Of a DNA stretch of 64,000 nt, positions 1-6,955 are shown one piece after another. The position numbers and the translations under genes are program-made. Source of the stretch: Marispirochaeta aestuarii (GTDB lineage: Bacteria; Spirochaetota; Spirochaetia; JC444; Marispirochaetaceae); NCBI RefSeq assembly GCF_002087085.1, contig NZ_MWQY01000003.1:124001-188000 (forward strand), given 5' to 3'. The stretch's first letter is position 1; each line of letters begins with the position of its first letter. Below the pieces are notes generated by a model. It did not search any database. It was not told the origin of the DNA and saw only the letters and a program-made list of their open reading frames with translations.

Positions 1-94
1 CCATGTGGATTAAATCTTCCGGGAAATACGGATGCTTATTTTTTGCGTTGTATAATTCGTGTTCGATTAAGCGGTAGTATTGGTGGTGGCTCAT
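1..94 (-). CDS. Partial phage protein, N-terminal 31 codons only
   Basis: The 3' part lies beyond the left edge. The visible start is ATG at 94, overlapping the stop of the upstream methyltransferase in an ATGA arrangement, with an AGGAGA ribosome site about 10 bases upstream. The readable residues include a stretch like AKNKHPYFPEDLIHM. A run of this kind (KHPxFPxDxIHM) occurs near the N-terminus of small phage proteins related to MazG-type pyrophosphohydrolases, but too little is visible to assign that. It is the last readable gene of the leftward early operon. Confidence 0.5.
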   Translation of the reverse strand, partial: MSHHQYYRLIEHELYNAKNKHPYFPEDLIHM

Positions 95-723
95 TTGTAA
101 ATATTCTCCTGTATTTCCTTAACCTGGAACAATTCCGCCTGTGCTATGTGGCGCTTGTAGCGGTCCTCCTGTGCTTGCCAGTAGTCCTGGTCAAGTTCGC
201 ATCCCTCGAAATCGAAGCCGAGATCATGGCAGGCGATGCGGATTGAGCCGCTTCCTACGTGGGAATCGAATATTGTCTGTCCTGGTTTTGCGTAGTTTTT
301 CAAGATCCACTTATAGAGGGCTACGGGCTTTTGGGTGGGGTGGATGCGTTTTTCTTTTTGTGGCCGCATTCTAAAAAAACGTGCGCTTTGATTAAATGAT
401 GTCCATGCATATTCCCCATCGGCAAAGCTTATACCTTGAGGTTGTTTTTTGTCCCAAATTAAAAAACATCTTGTTGGTTGTAAATTGTAATAATTACCGC
501 CCCAAATTATTTGATTTTCACTTACCCTAAAAAGTTCATTGAAATATCTTTGGTCCGGTAAAAATAAATCCCATTTTTTACCAGCGCCACCATAATGCCC
601 AAGCCTCCCTGAGCTGTTTATGTCTATCCCATACGGCGGATCAACAATCGCCAATTCATAGGCGTTATTGGGTAAGTCCTTCATGAACTCCATGCAGTCG
701 CACAGGTGGACGATGTTTTTCAT
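91..723 (-). CDS. Beta-class DNA methyltransferase (N4/N6 type)
   Basis: A 210-residue phage-type amino-methyltransferase that would use S-adenosylmethionine to methylate adenine-N6 or cytosine-N4. Catalytic motif IV is DPPYG near residue 28. The HPTQKPVAL segment and the AdoMet-binding motif I come later, near residue 155, so the motif order is that of the beta class. Motif I reads DSHVGSGS instead of the usual DPFxGSGT, so AdoMet binding may be altered. It starts on an ATGA overlap with the preceding methyltransferase and ends on another ATGA overlap, so translation is coupled on both sides. No restriction endonuclease is visible, which suggests an orphan enzyme that protects phage DNA. The target sequence cannot be read from the protein. 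Confidence 0.85.
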   Translation of the reverse strand: MKNIVHLCDCMEFMKDLPNNAYELAIVDPPYGIDINSSGRLGHYGGAGKKWDLFLPDQRYFNELFRVSENQIIWGGNYYNLQPTRCFLIWDKKQPQGISFADGEYAWTSFNQSARFFRMRPQKEKRIHPTQKPVALYKWILKNYAKPGQTIFDSHVGSGSIRIACHDLGFDFEGCELDQDYWQAQEDRYKRHIAQAELFQVKEIQENIYK

Positions 724-1505
724 GCGTTCACCCGCCTTCTATTTTTCCGTTCACAAAAAAGCGACGGCTGTGAAAAGGTCAAAATCTGTTCATTACATGC
801 TTTGCAGAATTCTTTTTTTATCTCGAAACCGTACGCTCTCCGGTTCAGATTTTTAGCGGCCAATAAAGTTGTCCCGCTGCCAGCCACCGGGTCAATGACA
901 ACTTCGTCCTCGTCGGTAAATAATTCAATCAGCCTTTCAAGAAGCTGTACGCTCTTCTGCGTCGGGTGTACTTTTGGCGTCTCGTTGTCCCTCGGGTACT
1001 CCATGCAGTTGAAAACCATGTTTCCATGATTGTTAAATTTCGGGAGTTTATCCCGGTAGAAAATCAACGCATATTCTGAATTACCCACAACGCGCATATT
1101 GGCTTTTAAAACCTGGGGGCTGTATTTCTTGTAAAAAACCATGTTGATGTATTTTGGAAAGCCGTGTTTTTTGGCAAGCTCGATCAGCCCGAATTGCTGC
1201 TCAAAGGAACAGAAAATAATCATGGCTCCTGCTTTGCCTTTTTCTTTTGGTTCTGGCTTGAGAAGTTTTCCGCAGAAATGGAAATACTCCGCTATCTTGA
1301 AATTCTTGTCAGTATCGAAAAACTGCTTCCCCGCAAGTTTTGATTCACCGTTTGCGTTATCCCCTCCCTCATACCACATTGGATTTGACGCATAGGCATT
1401 ATTCCCGAGATTGTACGGGATATCCGCAATTATTAACTGAGCCTTTGGAATCCCGTATAATTTATAGTTAGAAAAATGGTCGTTAAATAATTGTATTCTT
1501 TCCAT
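720..1505 (-). CDS. Beta-class DNA methyltransferase with DIPYN motif IV
   Basis: A 261-residue DNA amino-methyltransferase, second of a tandem pair. Motif IV is DIPYN near residue 28 where most relatives have DPPY, so the first proline is replaced. Downstream are HPTQKSVQLLERLIEL and motif I, VIDPVAGSGTTLLAA, giving the motif IV-then-I order of the beta class. A short SD (GAGGGG) sits 2 bases before the ATG at 1505, and a perfect hairpin (1519-1536) lies just upstream of it. The protein shares only the general fold and the HPTQK segment with its neighbour, so the pair is not a recent duplication. Phage function is probably protection from host restriction or epigenetic control. Confidence 0.85.
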   Translation of the reverse strand: MERIQLFNDHFSNYKLYGIPKAQLIIADIPYNLGNNAYASNPMWYEGGDNANGESKLAGKQFFDTDKNFKIAEYFHFCGKLLKPEPKEKGKAGAMIIFCSFEQQFGLIELAKKHGFPKYINMVFYKKYSPQVLKANMRVVGNSEYALIFYRDKLPKFNNHGNMVFNCMEYPRDNETPKVHPTQKSVQLLERLIELFTDEDEVVIDPVAGSGTTLLAAKNLNRRAYGFEIKKEFCKACNEQILTFSQPSLFCERKNRRRVNA

Positions 1506-1518
1506 GTCCCCTCAATGC

Positions 1519-1536
1519 GCCCCGGAAAACCGGGGC
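1519..1536 (-). promoter_or_regulatory. RNA hairpin just upstream of a methyltransferase SD
   Basis: A perfect 7-bp stem GCCCCGG/CCGGGGC closes a 4-base loop in the 48-base gap between the coiled-coil gene and the methyltransferase. No U-run follows it on the minus strand, so it is a poor terminator. Seven bases separate it from the SD. A near-identical stem sits in the same position upstream of the gene starting at 4373. Confidence 0.55.
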
Positions 1537-1553
1537 TTTACCAACCTGGCCTA

Positions 1554-2180
1554 TTAAATGCGCTGACGGATATCTTTCCGGCAGATAACCTTAACGCCTT
1601 CTCCGAGAGCTTCTTGCGCTCGGTCTTTCATCGAACGTACCGCCGCGCCGATTGCTTTTGTGTCGGGGATGAGATATGCGGGGTTAATTTTTGCCTTATC
1701 GACAATCTCAAATTCCCATACGTCAACCGTGTAAGTGCCTTTTGCAAGTTCAGGCTCCGGCGGCTTAACGTACGTGATAGGCTTATCAAGGATTTCCTCT
1801 TCTCCTGTTTCGACTGCCTCGGCAAGTCTCCGCTCTTCTTCTTCGCGCCTTCGCCTTGCCTCTTCTTCTCTTCGCTGTCTTTCCTGCTCGGTAAGGTATG
1901 CGGATATCTGGCTTTTTACCGTTCTTTCAGCTTTTCCGAGTGGTACAGTAAAATGCTCAATTTTCTGGACAACAGCTTTCCGCTCTGCTTCGGCGGCCTT
2001 CTTCTTTTCCTGCGCCTCTTTGAGTTCGTCGGAGAAATGATCCTCTACGAATTTTGAGGTCTGCTTACAGGTGGTCAAAAACAGATTTGCTTTTTCGAGC
2101 GATTCCTGGTCAATGATTTTTATCGTCTGCTGTTCAGCGAGAACAGTTTCAAGCGTTTTTTGTAGATCTTTTTCTGCCAT
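1554..2180 (-). CDS. Charged coiled-coil phage protein beside recT
   Basis: A 208-residue protein of unknown function. Residues about 55-125 are almost uninterrupted E/K/R/A-rich helix, a clear coiled coil. The C-terminal third (from about residue 148, GTYTVDVWEFEIVDK) looks globular. The ATG at 2180 overlaps the recT stop by one base (TAATG) and follows an AAGGAG site. Proteins of this build often accompany recT and YqaJ-type exonuclease genes in phages and may assist recombination, comparable in position to lambda Gam, but I see no Gam-specific motif. The assignment to the recombination module is by position only. Confidence 0.6.
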   Translation of the reverse strand: MAEKDLQKTLETVLAEQQTIKIIDQESLEKANLFLTTCKQTSKFVEDHFSDELKEAQEKKKAAEAERKAVVQKIEHFTVPLGKAERTVKSQISAYLTEQERQRREEEARRRREEEERRLAEAVETGEEEILDKPITYVKPPEPELAKGTYTVDVWEFEIVDKAKINPAYLIPDTKAIGAAVRSMKDRAQEALGEGVKVICRKDIRQRI

Positions 2181-2989
2181 TATCTTTCTTCTCCTTCAAG
2201 TTCGAAATCCCCGTCAATCGTGTCAATGTTCAGGTCTGGGTCTTCGGGGTTGATTGTGTGAGTGCGGTTGTCTGCGCTTGTAGCTTTCGCAATTTCAACT
2301 GATTTCGGGGCATACCGGAGCAGGTCGATCATGACAGTCTTACATGCCATCTGGTCAAAATTGGTTTGCCAGGGGCCGGAGGAAAAAGACTTGCTGTACT
2401 GTTTTGCGTGGGCTTCGACCTTTTCACGTGACCAGACACGGAAATCAAAACCGCCGTTTGTCAGGTGGTAGACCGCATAATAATGCGTAATCTTTCCGCT
2501 CGGCTTTTCGGCCGGCACGTGCACAAGGTCTGGATTAAGCCCGTAGGAATACCGGAATTCGTCTGCTTCATCGACCGGGTGAGCGGTGAGCTGCCGGTAC
2601 TGCCCTGAGCGGTGTGCAAGGTCAACGATGCCCTTGTACCCCATCTGGAACTGTGCCTGCATCCCGTTTTTGCTGTTGTACGGGATTATGTAGCACTGTC
2701 CGAGCGGGGTATTCGGTTCAAGGCCGAGCTGTGAAGCCTGTATAATTGACCCCATGAGGGAAACCGCTTCCGCCTGTCCCAGCTTCGGATTATTCCGAAT
2801 CGCGGTCAACGCCATACGTGCCATACGGTCGGGGGTTACGTGTTTAGGAAGTGCCCTTTCAATCTGGGGCTTGAGCTTTTCGATCATTGCGCCGATAGTG
2901 TCAGCGGGCTTATGTGCCTTCGCAGGTGCTTTGCCTTCGGTCGGGGCTGTTGCCGCAGCTCCGGCCTCTTTTGTTCCGTCTGTTCTCAA
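2180..2989 (-). CDS. recT: RecT family single-strand annealing protein
   Basis: A 269-residue phage recombinase that binds ssDNA and anneals complementary strands, working with the exonuclease encoded immediately upstream. After a low-complexity N-terminus the RecT core begins near residue 30, with the typical helical region (RMARMALTAIRNNPKL), the segment GLEPNTPLGQCYIIPY, the line MQAQFQMGYKGIVDLA, and a late KTVMIDLLRYAPKS. The start is TTG at 2989 with AGGAGAAGG two bases upstream; no ATG fits. It lies 9 bases after the exonuclease stop. An exonuclease plus annealing protein pair, as in Rac RecE/RecT and lambda Exo/Bet, is expected for this kind of phage. Confidence 0.92.
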   Translation of the reverse strand: MRTDGTKEAGAAATAPTEGKAPAKAHKPADTIGAMIEKLKPQIERALPKHVTPDRMARMALTAIRNNPKLGQAEAVSLMGSIIQASQLGLEPNTPLGQCYIIPYNSKNGMQAQFQMGYKGIVDLAHRSGQYRQLTAHPVDEADEFRYSYGLNPDLVHVPAEKPSGKITHYYAVYHLTNGGFDFRVWSREKVEAHAKQYSKSFSSGPWQTNFDQMACKTVMIDLLRYAPKSVEIAKATSADNRTHTINPEDPDLNIDTIDGDFELEGEER

Positions 2990-2998
2990 AACCTTCTC

Positions 2999-3991
2999 CT
3001 ATTCCTTTACCTTCACGGACAGCCGTCCGCTTTCTGACGTGGTGACATACGGGTCAATCATGCCCGGATGATCCTTTTCAAACTGTTCCTTATTGAAAGA
3101 TGAGCGGTTAAACCGCGACCATGTGATTTTATATTTCCCGGTTTCGCCGTATTTTGATCTCTTGAGTTCCATGATGATTTTCTGATTGATGCGCTTCCGC
3201 TCTTCGGTAAGGTCGTCTATCTGGATTTTAAGTTGTAAATAGCGGTCAATTTCTCCCTGCATATCGGACAGGTCAATTGTTTCATCACCCTGTGGATCGC
3301 CGTACTGCATGAGGGCGTCTGTCTCAGCGTCAAGACCCATCGGCAGTGGAAAATAGAGCGGGTCGTTCTTCTGTATCGCTTCCCAGATTTCCCGCTCACG
3401 CTCTGCGAGATCTGCGATGTACCCTTCGTTCCGCGGTACTATACGGAGGAGGCGAGTATTCCCGATAAGACCGAAAACCCACCATTCATTTAAACCGGTT
3501 CCAGCCATGTAATGCTGTACCTGATCATAGTAGGTATCCGGGAGACTATCGCCGTCTTTCCCGCCCCATTCTTTCAGGCGGTAGGAGGATCCCGTCTTGA
3601 TCTCAAGGCCGACGGTGTCGCCCGGTATGTTCAAGAATCCGTCAGGGTTGATAATCATCCATAAGTACTTGATGCTCCGGTAGGTATGCGTCGGGTCAAT
3701 GACGTCAACATTAACCAGGAGTTTTTCCCGGATGTAAGGCCCTACAATTTCACGGCGTATAATCGGTTCAAGGATATTTCCGACCGCGACCGGCTCTTCT
3801 TCGCTTATGTCTTCCGGGACGTATCGCCCCGTCTTCTCAAGGCAGACAGTAAGCGGGGAGCCGTATTTGCTATGCCCCATGATTGCCCCGGCGTCACTTC
3901 CGCCGATTCCAGTCTTACGGAGTGATAGCCATTCTTCCTCGGTTATATCGCTGTATGCTGCGATTGGTTCGCAGTCTGTGAGGTGTATCAT
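2999..3991 (-). CDS. YqaJ/lambda-exonuclease-like nuclease
   Basis: A 330-residue alkaline exonuclease of the PD-(D/E)XK superfamily that would resect dsDNA ends to make ssDNA for RecT. The N-terminal GIGGSDAGAIMG, the GNILEPIIRRE helix, the metal-binding INPDGFL and the EIKTGSS (ExK) catalytic strand appear in the YqaJ order, followed by a YYDQVQHYMA helix. After about residue 240 comes a helical region, DDLTEERKRINQKI, then a basic tail. The ATG at 3991 overlaps the stop of the 73-residue gene as ATGA. It pairs functionally with recT, nine bases downstream. Confidence 0.88.
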   Translation of the reverse strand: MIHLTDCEPIAAYSDITEEEWLSLRKTGIGGSDAGAIMGHSKYGSPLTVCLEKTGRYVPEDISEEEPVAVGNILEPIIRREIVGPYIREKLLVNVDVIDPTHTYRSIKYLWMIINPDGFLNIPGDTVGLEIKTGSSYRLKEWGGKDGDSLPDTYYDQVQHYMAGTGLNEWWVFGLIGNTRLLRIVPRNEGYIADLAEREREIWEAIQKNDPLYFPLPMGLDAETDALMQYGDPQGDETIDLSDMQGEIDRYLQLKIQIDDLTEERKRINQKIIMELKRSKYGETGKYKITWSRFNRSSFNKEQFEKDHPGMIDPYVTTSESGRLSVKVKE

Positions 3992-4209
3992 CTGACCTTC
4001 ACCGCCTTAACCGCTCCTTGGTCTATTATGACCGGGCGTTTTGCCGCCATGATGCTTTTGTACTGGTAACGTGTCGGCGCTCTGTTTCCAAACATCCTGT
4101 CGAGGTTAGCCCGAATGAAGAACGGGTCTCTCCATTTGTTCTGCTTCGGGGTCGCCTTCGTTTTATCCCGTGGCGATCCTGAACTTGTTTTGCTTACGTA
4201 CTTGCTCAT
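3988..4209 (-). CDS. Small basic phage protein, 73 residues
   Basis: I do not recognise this protein. The start at ATG 4209 is chosen because AAAGGGGG lies five bases upstream and the ATG overlaps the stop of the preceding 55-residue gene (ATGA). A longer reading frame upstream has no support because that DNA codes for the zinc-binding gene in another frame. The product is rich in K and R (MSKYVSKTSSG, KATPKQNKWRD) and ends in AVKAVKVR. It ends on an ATGA overlap with the exonuclease gene, so it belongs to the recombination module. It could be a nucleic-acid-binding accessory. Confidence 0.6.
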   Translation of the reverse strand: MSKYVSKTSSGSPRDKTKATPKQNKWRDPFFIRANLDRMFGNRAPTRYQYKSIMAAKRPVIIDQGAVKAVKVR

Positions 4210-4373
4210 TTTTCCCCCTTTATAAAAACACCGGTCCTGCAATGCGGGCAGATTGCCATTCTGCCGCCGCCGTATTGGTCGTAAAACTGATGGAACTTTG
4301 CGCCAGATGCTTCCAGCCGGTCTTGCCGGTGGCGTCGAAAAATCAGGCAAATAATTTTTTTGATAATTTTCAC
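4206..4373 (-). CDS. 55-residue phage protein with a CPHC knuckle
   Basis: A very short gene found by following the ATGA chain. GTG at 4373 is preceded by AAGGGGG, and the TGA at 4208-4206 overlaps the ATG of the next gene. The product begins with a hydrophobic, basic segment (KIIKKIICLIFRRHR) and ends in GGGRMAICPHCRTGVFIKGEK. The CPHC pair near residues 42-45, followed by TGVFIKGE, looks like half of a zinc ribbon, so it may bind zinc as a dimer. An upstream hairpin (4390-4417) sits close to its SD. The function is unknown. The frame is supported by SD, overlap and motif together. Confidence 0.6.
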   Translation of the reverse strand: MKIIKKIICLIFRRHRQDRLEASGAKFHQFYDQYGGGRMAICPHCRTGVFIKGEK

Positions 4374-4389
4374 CGTTCCCCCTTAAAGT

Positions 4390-4417
4390 GCCCCGGCAAC
4401 CTCTTTAAAGCCGGGGC
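4390..4417 (-). promoter_or_regulatory. RNA hairpin just upstream of the CPHC gene SD
   Basis: A perfect 8-bp stem GCCCCGGC/GCCGGGGC encloses a 12-base loop. On the minus strand it is followed by ACTTTAAGGGGG and then the GTG start at 4373. The stem matches the one at 1519-1536 in sequence and placement. It has no U-run, so control of translation or of mRNA processing is more likely than termination. Confidence 0.5.
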
Positions 4418-4605
4418 GTACGAATTAGCTTTTCTACAATATGGCTACTTCTTCACCTGCGCCCCTCTTTGTCGTAATCCTAAGACAACGAAAAAAAAGT
4501 TATTCACCCCGATCAACTCACGGGTGTTGACCATCGCGTACAGCTAAATGGTCTATACCGGCTCCGGGAATTGAACCCGGAAAGGGCCGCCCTGCGTTTG
4601 CAGTC

Positions 4606-4761
4606 TCATAGGTCCCGCCGGCGATGGGGACAGGTAGCCTTCGCATCTACCTTCTGGGGTGCGTTCACACAAAGGGAGGTAAGTTCCCGCTTCCCCGCTC
4701 CTGTGGCGAAGTTAAACCAACTCGCTGGAATCCCCACACGTTTTTTACATCGCTGTTTCAT
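4606..4761 (-). CDS. Putative 51-residue Cys-containing phage protein
   Basis: An open frame from ATG at 4761, which overlaps the stop of the DUF1064 gene as ATGA, to TGA at 4606. It has three cysteines (MKQRCKKR, SLCVNAP, ATCPHRRRDL), a basic composition and no recognisable family. Support is the ATGA coupling used throughout this operon; its own SD is not obvious. The remaining gap down to 4418 shows only very short frames (18 and 29 codons) that I do not call, so about 190 bases there hold nothing I can name. Confidence 0.4.
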   Translation of the reverse strand: MKQRCKKRVGIPASWFNFATGAGKRELTSLCVNAPQKVDAKATCPHRRRDL

Positions 4762-5120
4762 GTTTCGATAAACCTTACCTGATCGCCGTAAAGCTCTAAA
4801 AATCTATGCCGCTTGAGGGTGTATTCTTTTGTCCGCATACCCTTCACGTCTTCGACGGTTCTCACGCCGTTTTGCCAGTACTCAAAATCTGCAACGTAAA
4901 ACCGGGCCCGTAGCGTTTTCCCGTTCCATTTGACGGTCTTGGAAATCTCGTATCTCGGCTGCAACTTAAGCCCCTGGATTTCCCCTGCTCTTTCCAGCAT
5001 CTTGAGTTCCGCATACCGGGCGGCCTCTTTTTTGCTGTCGAAGGTGATCCCGTCGATTGTTGTTTTCCGGTTGCGGTATTTGTTCTTCAATTTCTCTCCT
5101 TGCCTACCGAGCCCTGCCAT
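4758..5120 (-). CDS. DUF1064 phage protein, PD-(D/E)XK nuclease-like
   Basis: A 120-residue protein of the DUF1064 type common in phage recombination and replication modules. Seen motifs are GITFDSKKEAARYAEL near the N-terminus, an alternating strand ARFYVADFEYWQNG and VEDVKGMRTKEYTLK, giving an E...D...(E/D)xK layout like that of small restriction-fold nucleases. A role in resolving recombination or replication branches is inferred. Start 5120 is preferred over 5132 because GAGGG lies five bases upstream of it and it follows the stop of the previous gene (TGATATG). Its stop forms an ATGA overlap with the 51-residue frame. Confidence 0.75.
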   Translation of the reverse strand: MAGLGRQGEKLKNKYRNRKTTIDGITFDSKKEAARYAELKMLERAGEIQGLKLQPRYEISKTVKWNGKTLRARFYVADFEYWQNGVRTVEDVKGMRTKEYTLKRHRFLELYGDQVRFIET

Positions 5121-5121
5121 A

Positions 5122-5412
5122 TCATCCCTCATCAGGTGCAGTCAGCGGGTCGTCCTCATCCCGGAAAGCCGGGTCACAGACATATTGATTGGAATCGCTT
5201 ATGGAAAGCACTGCCTCATCTAAGAGCGTTCCATACGGTATTCCATGCAGTTTTGCTATCCTCCGTATCAGGTGAGCCTTTACCCATTCGCCGCCTACGG
5301 TTAGACGGAAGGTTTCTTTCAATGCGCCGGAAAGGTCGGGCTCTGCTTTTGCTTTCTTTGACACTTTTAGCCTCCTTGTGCCGTACAGCTCGCTACTTGA
5401 TAGATCGCTCAC
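5122..5412 (-). CDS. Hypothetical phage protein, 96 residues
   Basis: I do not recognise a family. The start is GTG at 5412 with a weak GAGGCGG site, and the gene overlaps the end of the preceding one by 20 bases. The N-terminus is basic (RRLKVSKKAKAEPDL). The middle carries a helix-turn-like segment, HLIRRIAKLHGIPYGTLLDEAV, and the C-terminus is acidic (FRDEDDPLTAPDEG). The middle segment resembles a short helix-turn-helix, but this is weak. Position places it in the early operon. Confidence 0.55.
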   Translation of the reverse strand: MSDLSSSELYGTRRLKVSKKAKAEPDLSGALKETFRLTVGGEWVKAHLIRRIAKLHGIPYGTLLDEAVLSISDSNQYVCDPAFRDEDDPLTAPDEG

Positions 5413-5761
5413 GGATTGCCGCCTCAGTTTCTTTCAGGTCGTAAAGGATGCGGGAAAACGGATTGTCTGATGCCCGGTAGCCTTTGATGATCCCGGCTTT
5501 GCGCCAGCGGTTTACTGTTTTGACATTGACGCTAAAGTGCCGGGCTATCTCGGTGCCGGTTCTCCAGGTTGTTGTTTTCTGGTCGCGGATGATGTCTTGC
5601 ATTAACCCGACAAGGCTACGAAGCTCCGAGACTTCCCGGGCGCCAGATTCAATCCGGCTGACGGTGTGCCCGATTGCCTCGGTGATCTCTTCCATCTTCT
5701 CAACGGCCTTCTGGTTGATTTCCGTCAACGCCTCAAGCTGGCCCATCATGCGGTCAGACAT
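5393..5761 (-). CDS. Coiled-coil protein with C-terminal HTH
   Basis: A 122-residue protein. Residues about 8-60 form a coiled coil (EINQKAVEKMEEITEAI, RIESGAREVSELRSLVGLM). Residues about 65-110 form an excisionase/MerR-like winged helix (GTEIARHFSVNVKTVNRWRKAGII ... ILYDLKE), the type that reads a DNA site and fixes the chain with a basic wing. The start at ATG 5761 has AAGGAG five bases upstream; a longer frame starting at 5791 would overlap the 41-residue gene heavily. It may be a transcription or replication-origin factor of the phage. Its overlap with neighbours on both sides indicates coupled translation. Confidence 0.65.
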   Translation of the reverse strand: MSDRMMGQLEALTEINQKAVEKMEEITEAIGHTVSRIESGAREVSELRSLVGLMQDIIRDQKTTTWRTGTEIARHFSVNVKTVNRWRKAGIIKGYRASDNPFSRILYDLKETEAAIRERSIK

Positions 5762-5871
5762 GCCAGCTCCTTTGCCGCTTTGCGCTGCCAATAGATGGCG
5801 CTTCTCATGTTGCCGGACTGGAAAAAGAACAATGACAATCTTATGGCCCTGCTGTAACGTTGCATGTTCAT
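5746..5871 (-). CDS. 41-residue phage microprotein
   Basis: A short frame with good initiation signals: GAGGAGG eight bases before ATG 5871, and an ATGA overlap with the stop of the upstream gene. It ends at 5746, overlapping the next gene by 16 bases and covering that gene's SD, so its translation should help open the next start. The product (MNMQRYSRAIRLSLFFFQSG ... WQRKAAKELACLTA) is basic with a short hydrophobic core. Family unknown. Confidence 0.55.
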   Translation of the reverse strand: MNMQRYSRAIRLSLFFFQSGNMRSAIYWQRKAAKELACLTA

Positions 5872-6053
5872 CTCAACACCTCCTCGAATACCGGCTGTCC
5901 GTTGATGGCCAGGAACCGCTCGAAGGTTCCCGCCGGTGAAAAGCCGGTAATTTGCCGGACCTGATCATCGGTTCGGTATTGACGCATTAAAGTTGTCCAT
6001 TGAAAGATTCCGGCCAGCTCGTGAATCGGCCGGGGGTTCGGTAGGATTGTCAT
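5868..6053 (-). CDS. Hypothetical phage protein, 61 residues
   Basis: The start at ATG 6053 overlaps the antirepressor stop (ATGA), with AGAGAGG eight bases upstream. A start at 6074 would lie inside the upstream gene and has no SD. The product begins MTILPNPRPIHELAGIFQW and continues with QYRTDDQVRQITGFSPAGTFERFL. No family recognised. The gene is small, translationally coupled on both sides, and conserved in position between the antirepressor and the DNA-binding proteins of this operon. Confidence 0.55.
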   Translation of the reverse strand: MTILPNPRPIHELAGIFQWTTLMRQYRTDDQVRQITGFSPAGTFERFLAINGQPVFEEVLR

Positions 6054-6664
6054 GCTATATACCTCTCTTTCCAAAGGCGACGGATAAAATCGAGACCCTT
6101 CTGATAAACGACTGTTTTTATATTGATTGACGTTGAACCGTCGTTCTTTGTGTACTTCTGTTCAATGGTGCGGAAGTAGCCACGATCAATGAAGCTTTGA
6201 TAAGGCTGGTTGTTCTGCTGTAATACGTTGTTGTCTCTGAGGAAGTTGAACAGTGTATTCCTGCCGACACCGAGGTGCAAAACCTTTGCGGCTGTCGCCA
6301 TGTCCACTGCATCGGTTGAATCGGTTACTTGATCAAAAAACTCTATTTTTGGTTTTGCTCTGTCAAGTTGGGCCTGCAGTTCTTCTATCTCTTCATTAAG
6401 TAGGTTTATGGCCTGACGGACAATAAGACGCTTTTCAAGGGCGGTCTTTGGTAAGACCTCCAGAGTACTCTTGAGGTTATGATGCCCCTCTATTCTTTTC
6501 TTGACCGCAGTTACTTGCGTTTCGTTCAGGTATGTGGTCTTTCCAACATTAAAAATATCAGGAAACATATACTTGGCATTTGCTCGTACTGTTTCCGGTG
6601 CAACGCCAAGCACCATCGCTACTTCCTTGACCGTCATGCTCCCTCTGGATGCTACATCCTTCAT
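6050..6664 (-). CDS. Phage antirepressor with KilAC-type C-terminus
   Basis: A 204-residue phage regulator. Residues about 10-45 form an HTH (TVKEVAMVLGVAPETVRANAK). Residues about 85-110 are a coiled coil (NEEIEELQAQLDRAKPKIEFF). From about residue 110 it follows the KilAC/ANT pattern: FFDQVTDSTDAVDMATAAKVL, GVGRNTLFNFLRDNNVL, and a late GLDFIRRLW. Such proteins relieve repression or act early in infection. The SD GGAGG precedes ATG 6664. The gene is second in the leftward early operon, after the ribbon-helix-helix gene, and its stop overlaps the next start. Confidence 0.8.
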   Translation of the reverse strand: MKDVASRGSMTVKEVAMVLGVAPETVRANAKYMFPDIFNVGKTTYLNETQVTAVKKRIEGHHNLKSTLEVLPKTALEKRLIVRQAINLLNEEIEELQAQLDRAKPKIEFFDQVTDSTDAVDMATAAKVLHLGVGRNTLFNFLRDNNVLQQNNQPYQSFIDRGYFRTIEQKYTKNDGSTSINIKTVVYQKGLDFIRRLWKERYIA

Positions 6665-6702
6665 TCCAATACCTCCAATTTCTTAATATTAATCTAAGTA
6701 TT

Positions 6703-6876
6703 TTATGATTTGATTGCTTCCCACTCTTCTACACGTTTCATTGCTTCCACTCGCAGGAATGGTCCAGCCTTTCTCCCGGTTGCCCTTATGAATGCGTTAA
6801 ATCGTTCTTTTTCTTCAGTGGTGAAGGGAACAGACGCCTTGTATCTTCCGTCTGGTTTCCGTTTGGATTCTTTCAT
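6703..6876 (-). CDS. Small ribbon-helix-helix-like protein, first early gene
   Basis: A 57-residue basic protein, MKESKRKPDGRYKASVPFTT followed by EEKERFNAFIRATGRKAG and a helix to the end. The strand-helix-helix length and the YKASVPFTTEEKERF segment fit a CopG/Arc-like DNA-binding protein; that is a pattern judgement. ATG 6876 lies only six bases after the -10 hexamer of a strong leftward promoter, so the message is expected to be leaderless, and no SD is visible. A longer frame back to 6993 would run through the operator and the repressor start, so it is not preferred. It probably autoregulates the early operon. Confidence 0.6.
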   Translation of the reverse strand: MKESKRKPDGRYKASVPFTTEEKERFNAFIRATGRKAGPFLRVEAMKRVEEWEAIKS

Positions 6877-6882
6877 ATCATC

Positions 6883-6925
6883 AGAATATATCCTCTTGGA
6901 TACCTTGTCAAGAAAAAAAGTATCC
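6883..6925 (-). promoter_or_regulatory. Leftward early promoter with repressor half-sites
   Basis: On the minus strand TTGACA (6911-6906) is separated by 17 bases from TATTCT (6888-6883), close to consensus. An inverted repeat GGATAC (6898-6903) and GTATCC (6920-6925) has one arm within the spacer and the other just upstream of -35. Related half-sites occur at about 6886-6893 and 6932-6937. The divergent XRE repressor gene starts at 6956, so this is the lysis/lysogeny operator region. Confidence 0.7.
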
Positions 6926-6955
6926 ATTTGGGGTATATTTTCCGATATAAAGGCT

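Noticed and set aside
4553..4640. A tRNA-like T-arm on the minus strand (CCGGG, TTCAATT, CCCGG)
   Set aside because: No proper anticodon arm or D-arm forms, the distance to any acceptor partner is too short, and the acceptor stem has a mismatch. The bases are also part of coding-like DNA after the 51-residue frame.
6710..6955. N-terminal extension of the XRE repressor back to 6710
   Set aside because: It would cross the operator and the antisense ribbon-helix-helix gene; the HTH begins normally from ATG 6956.
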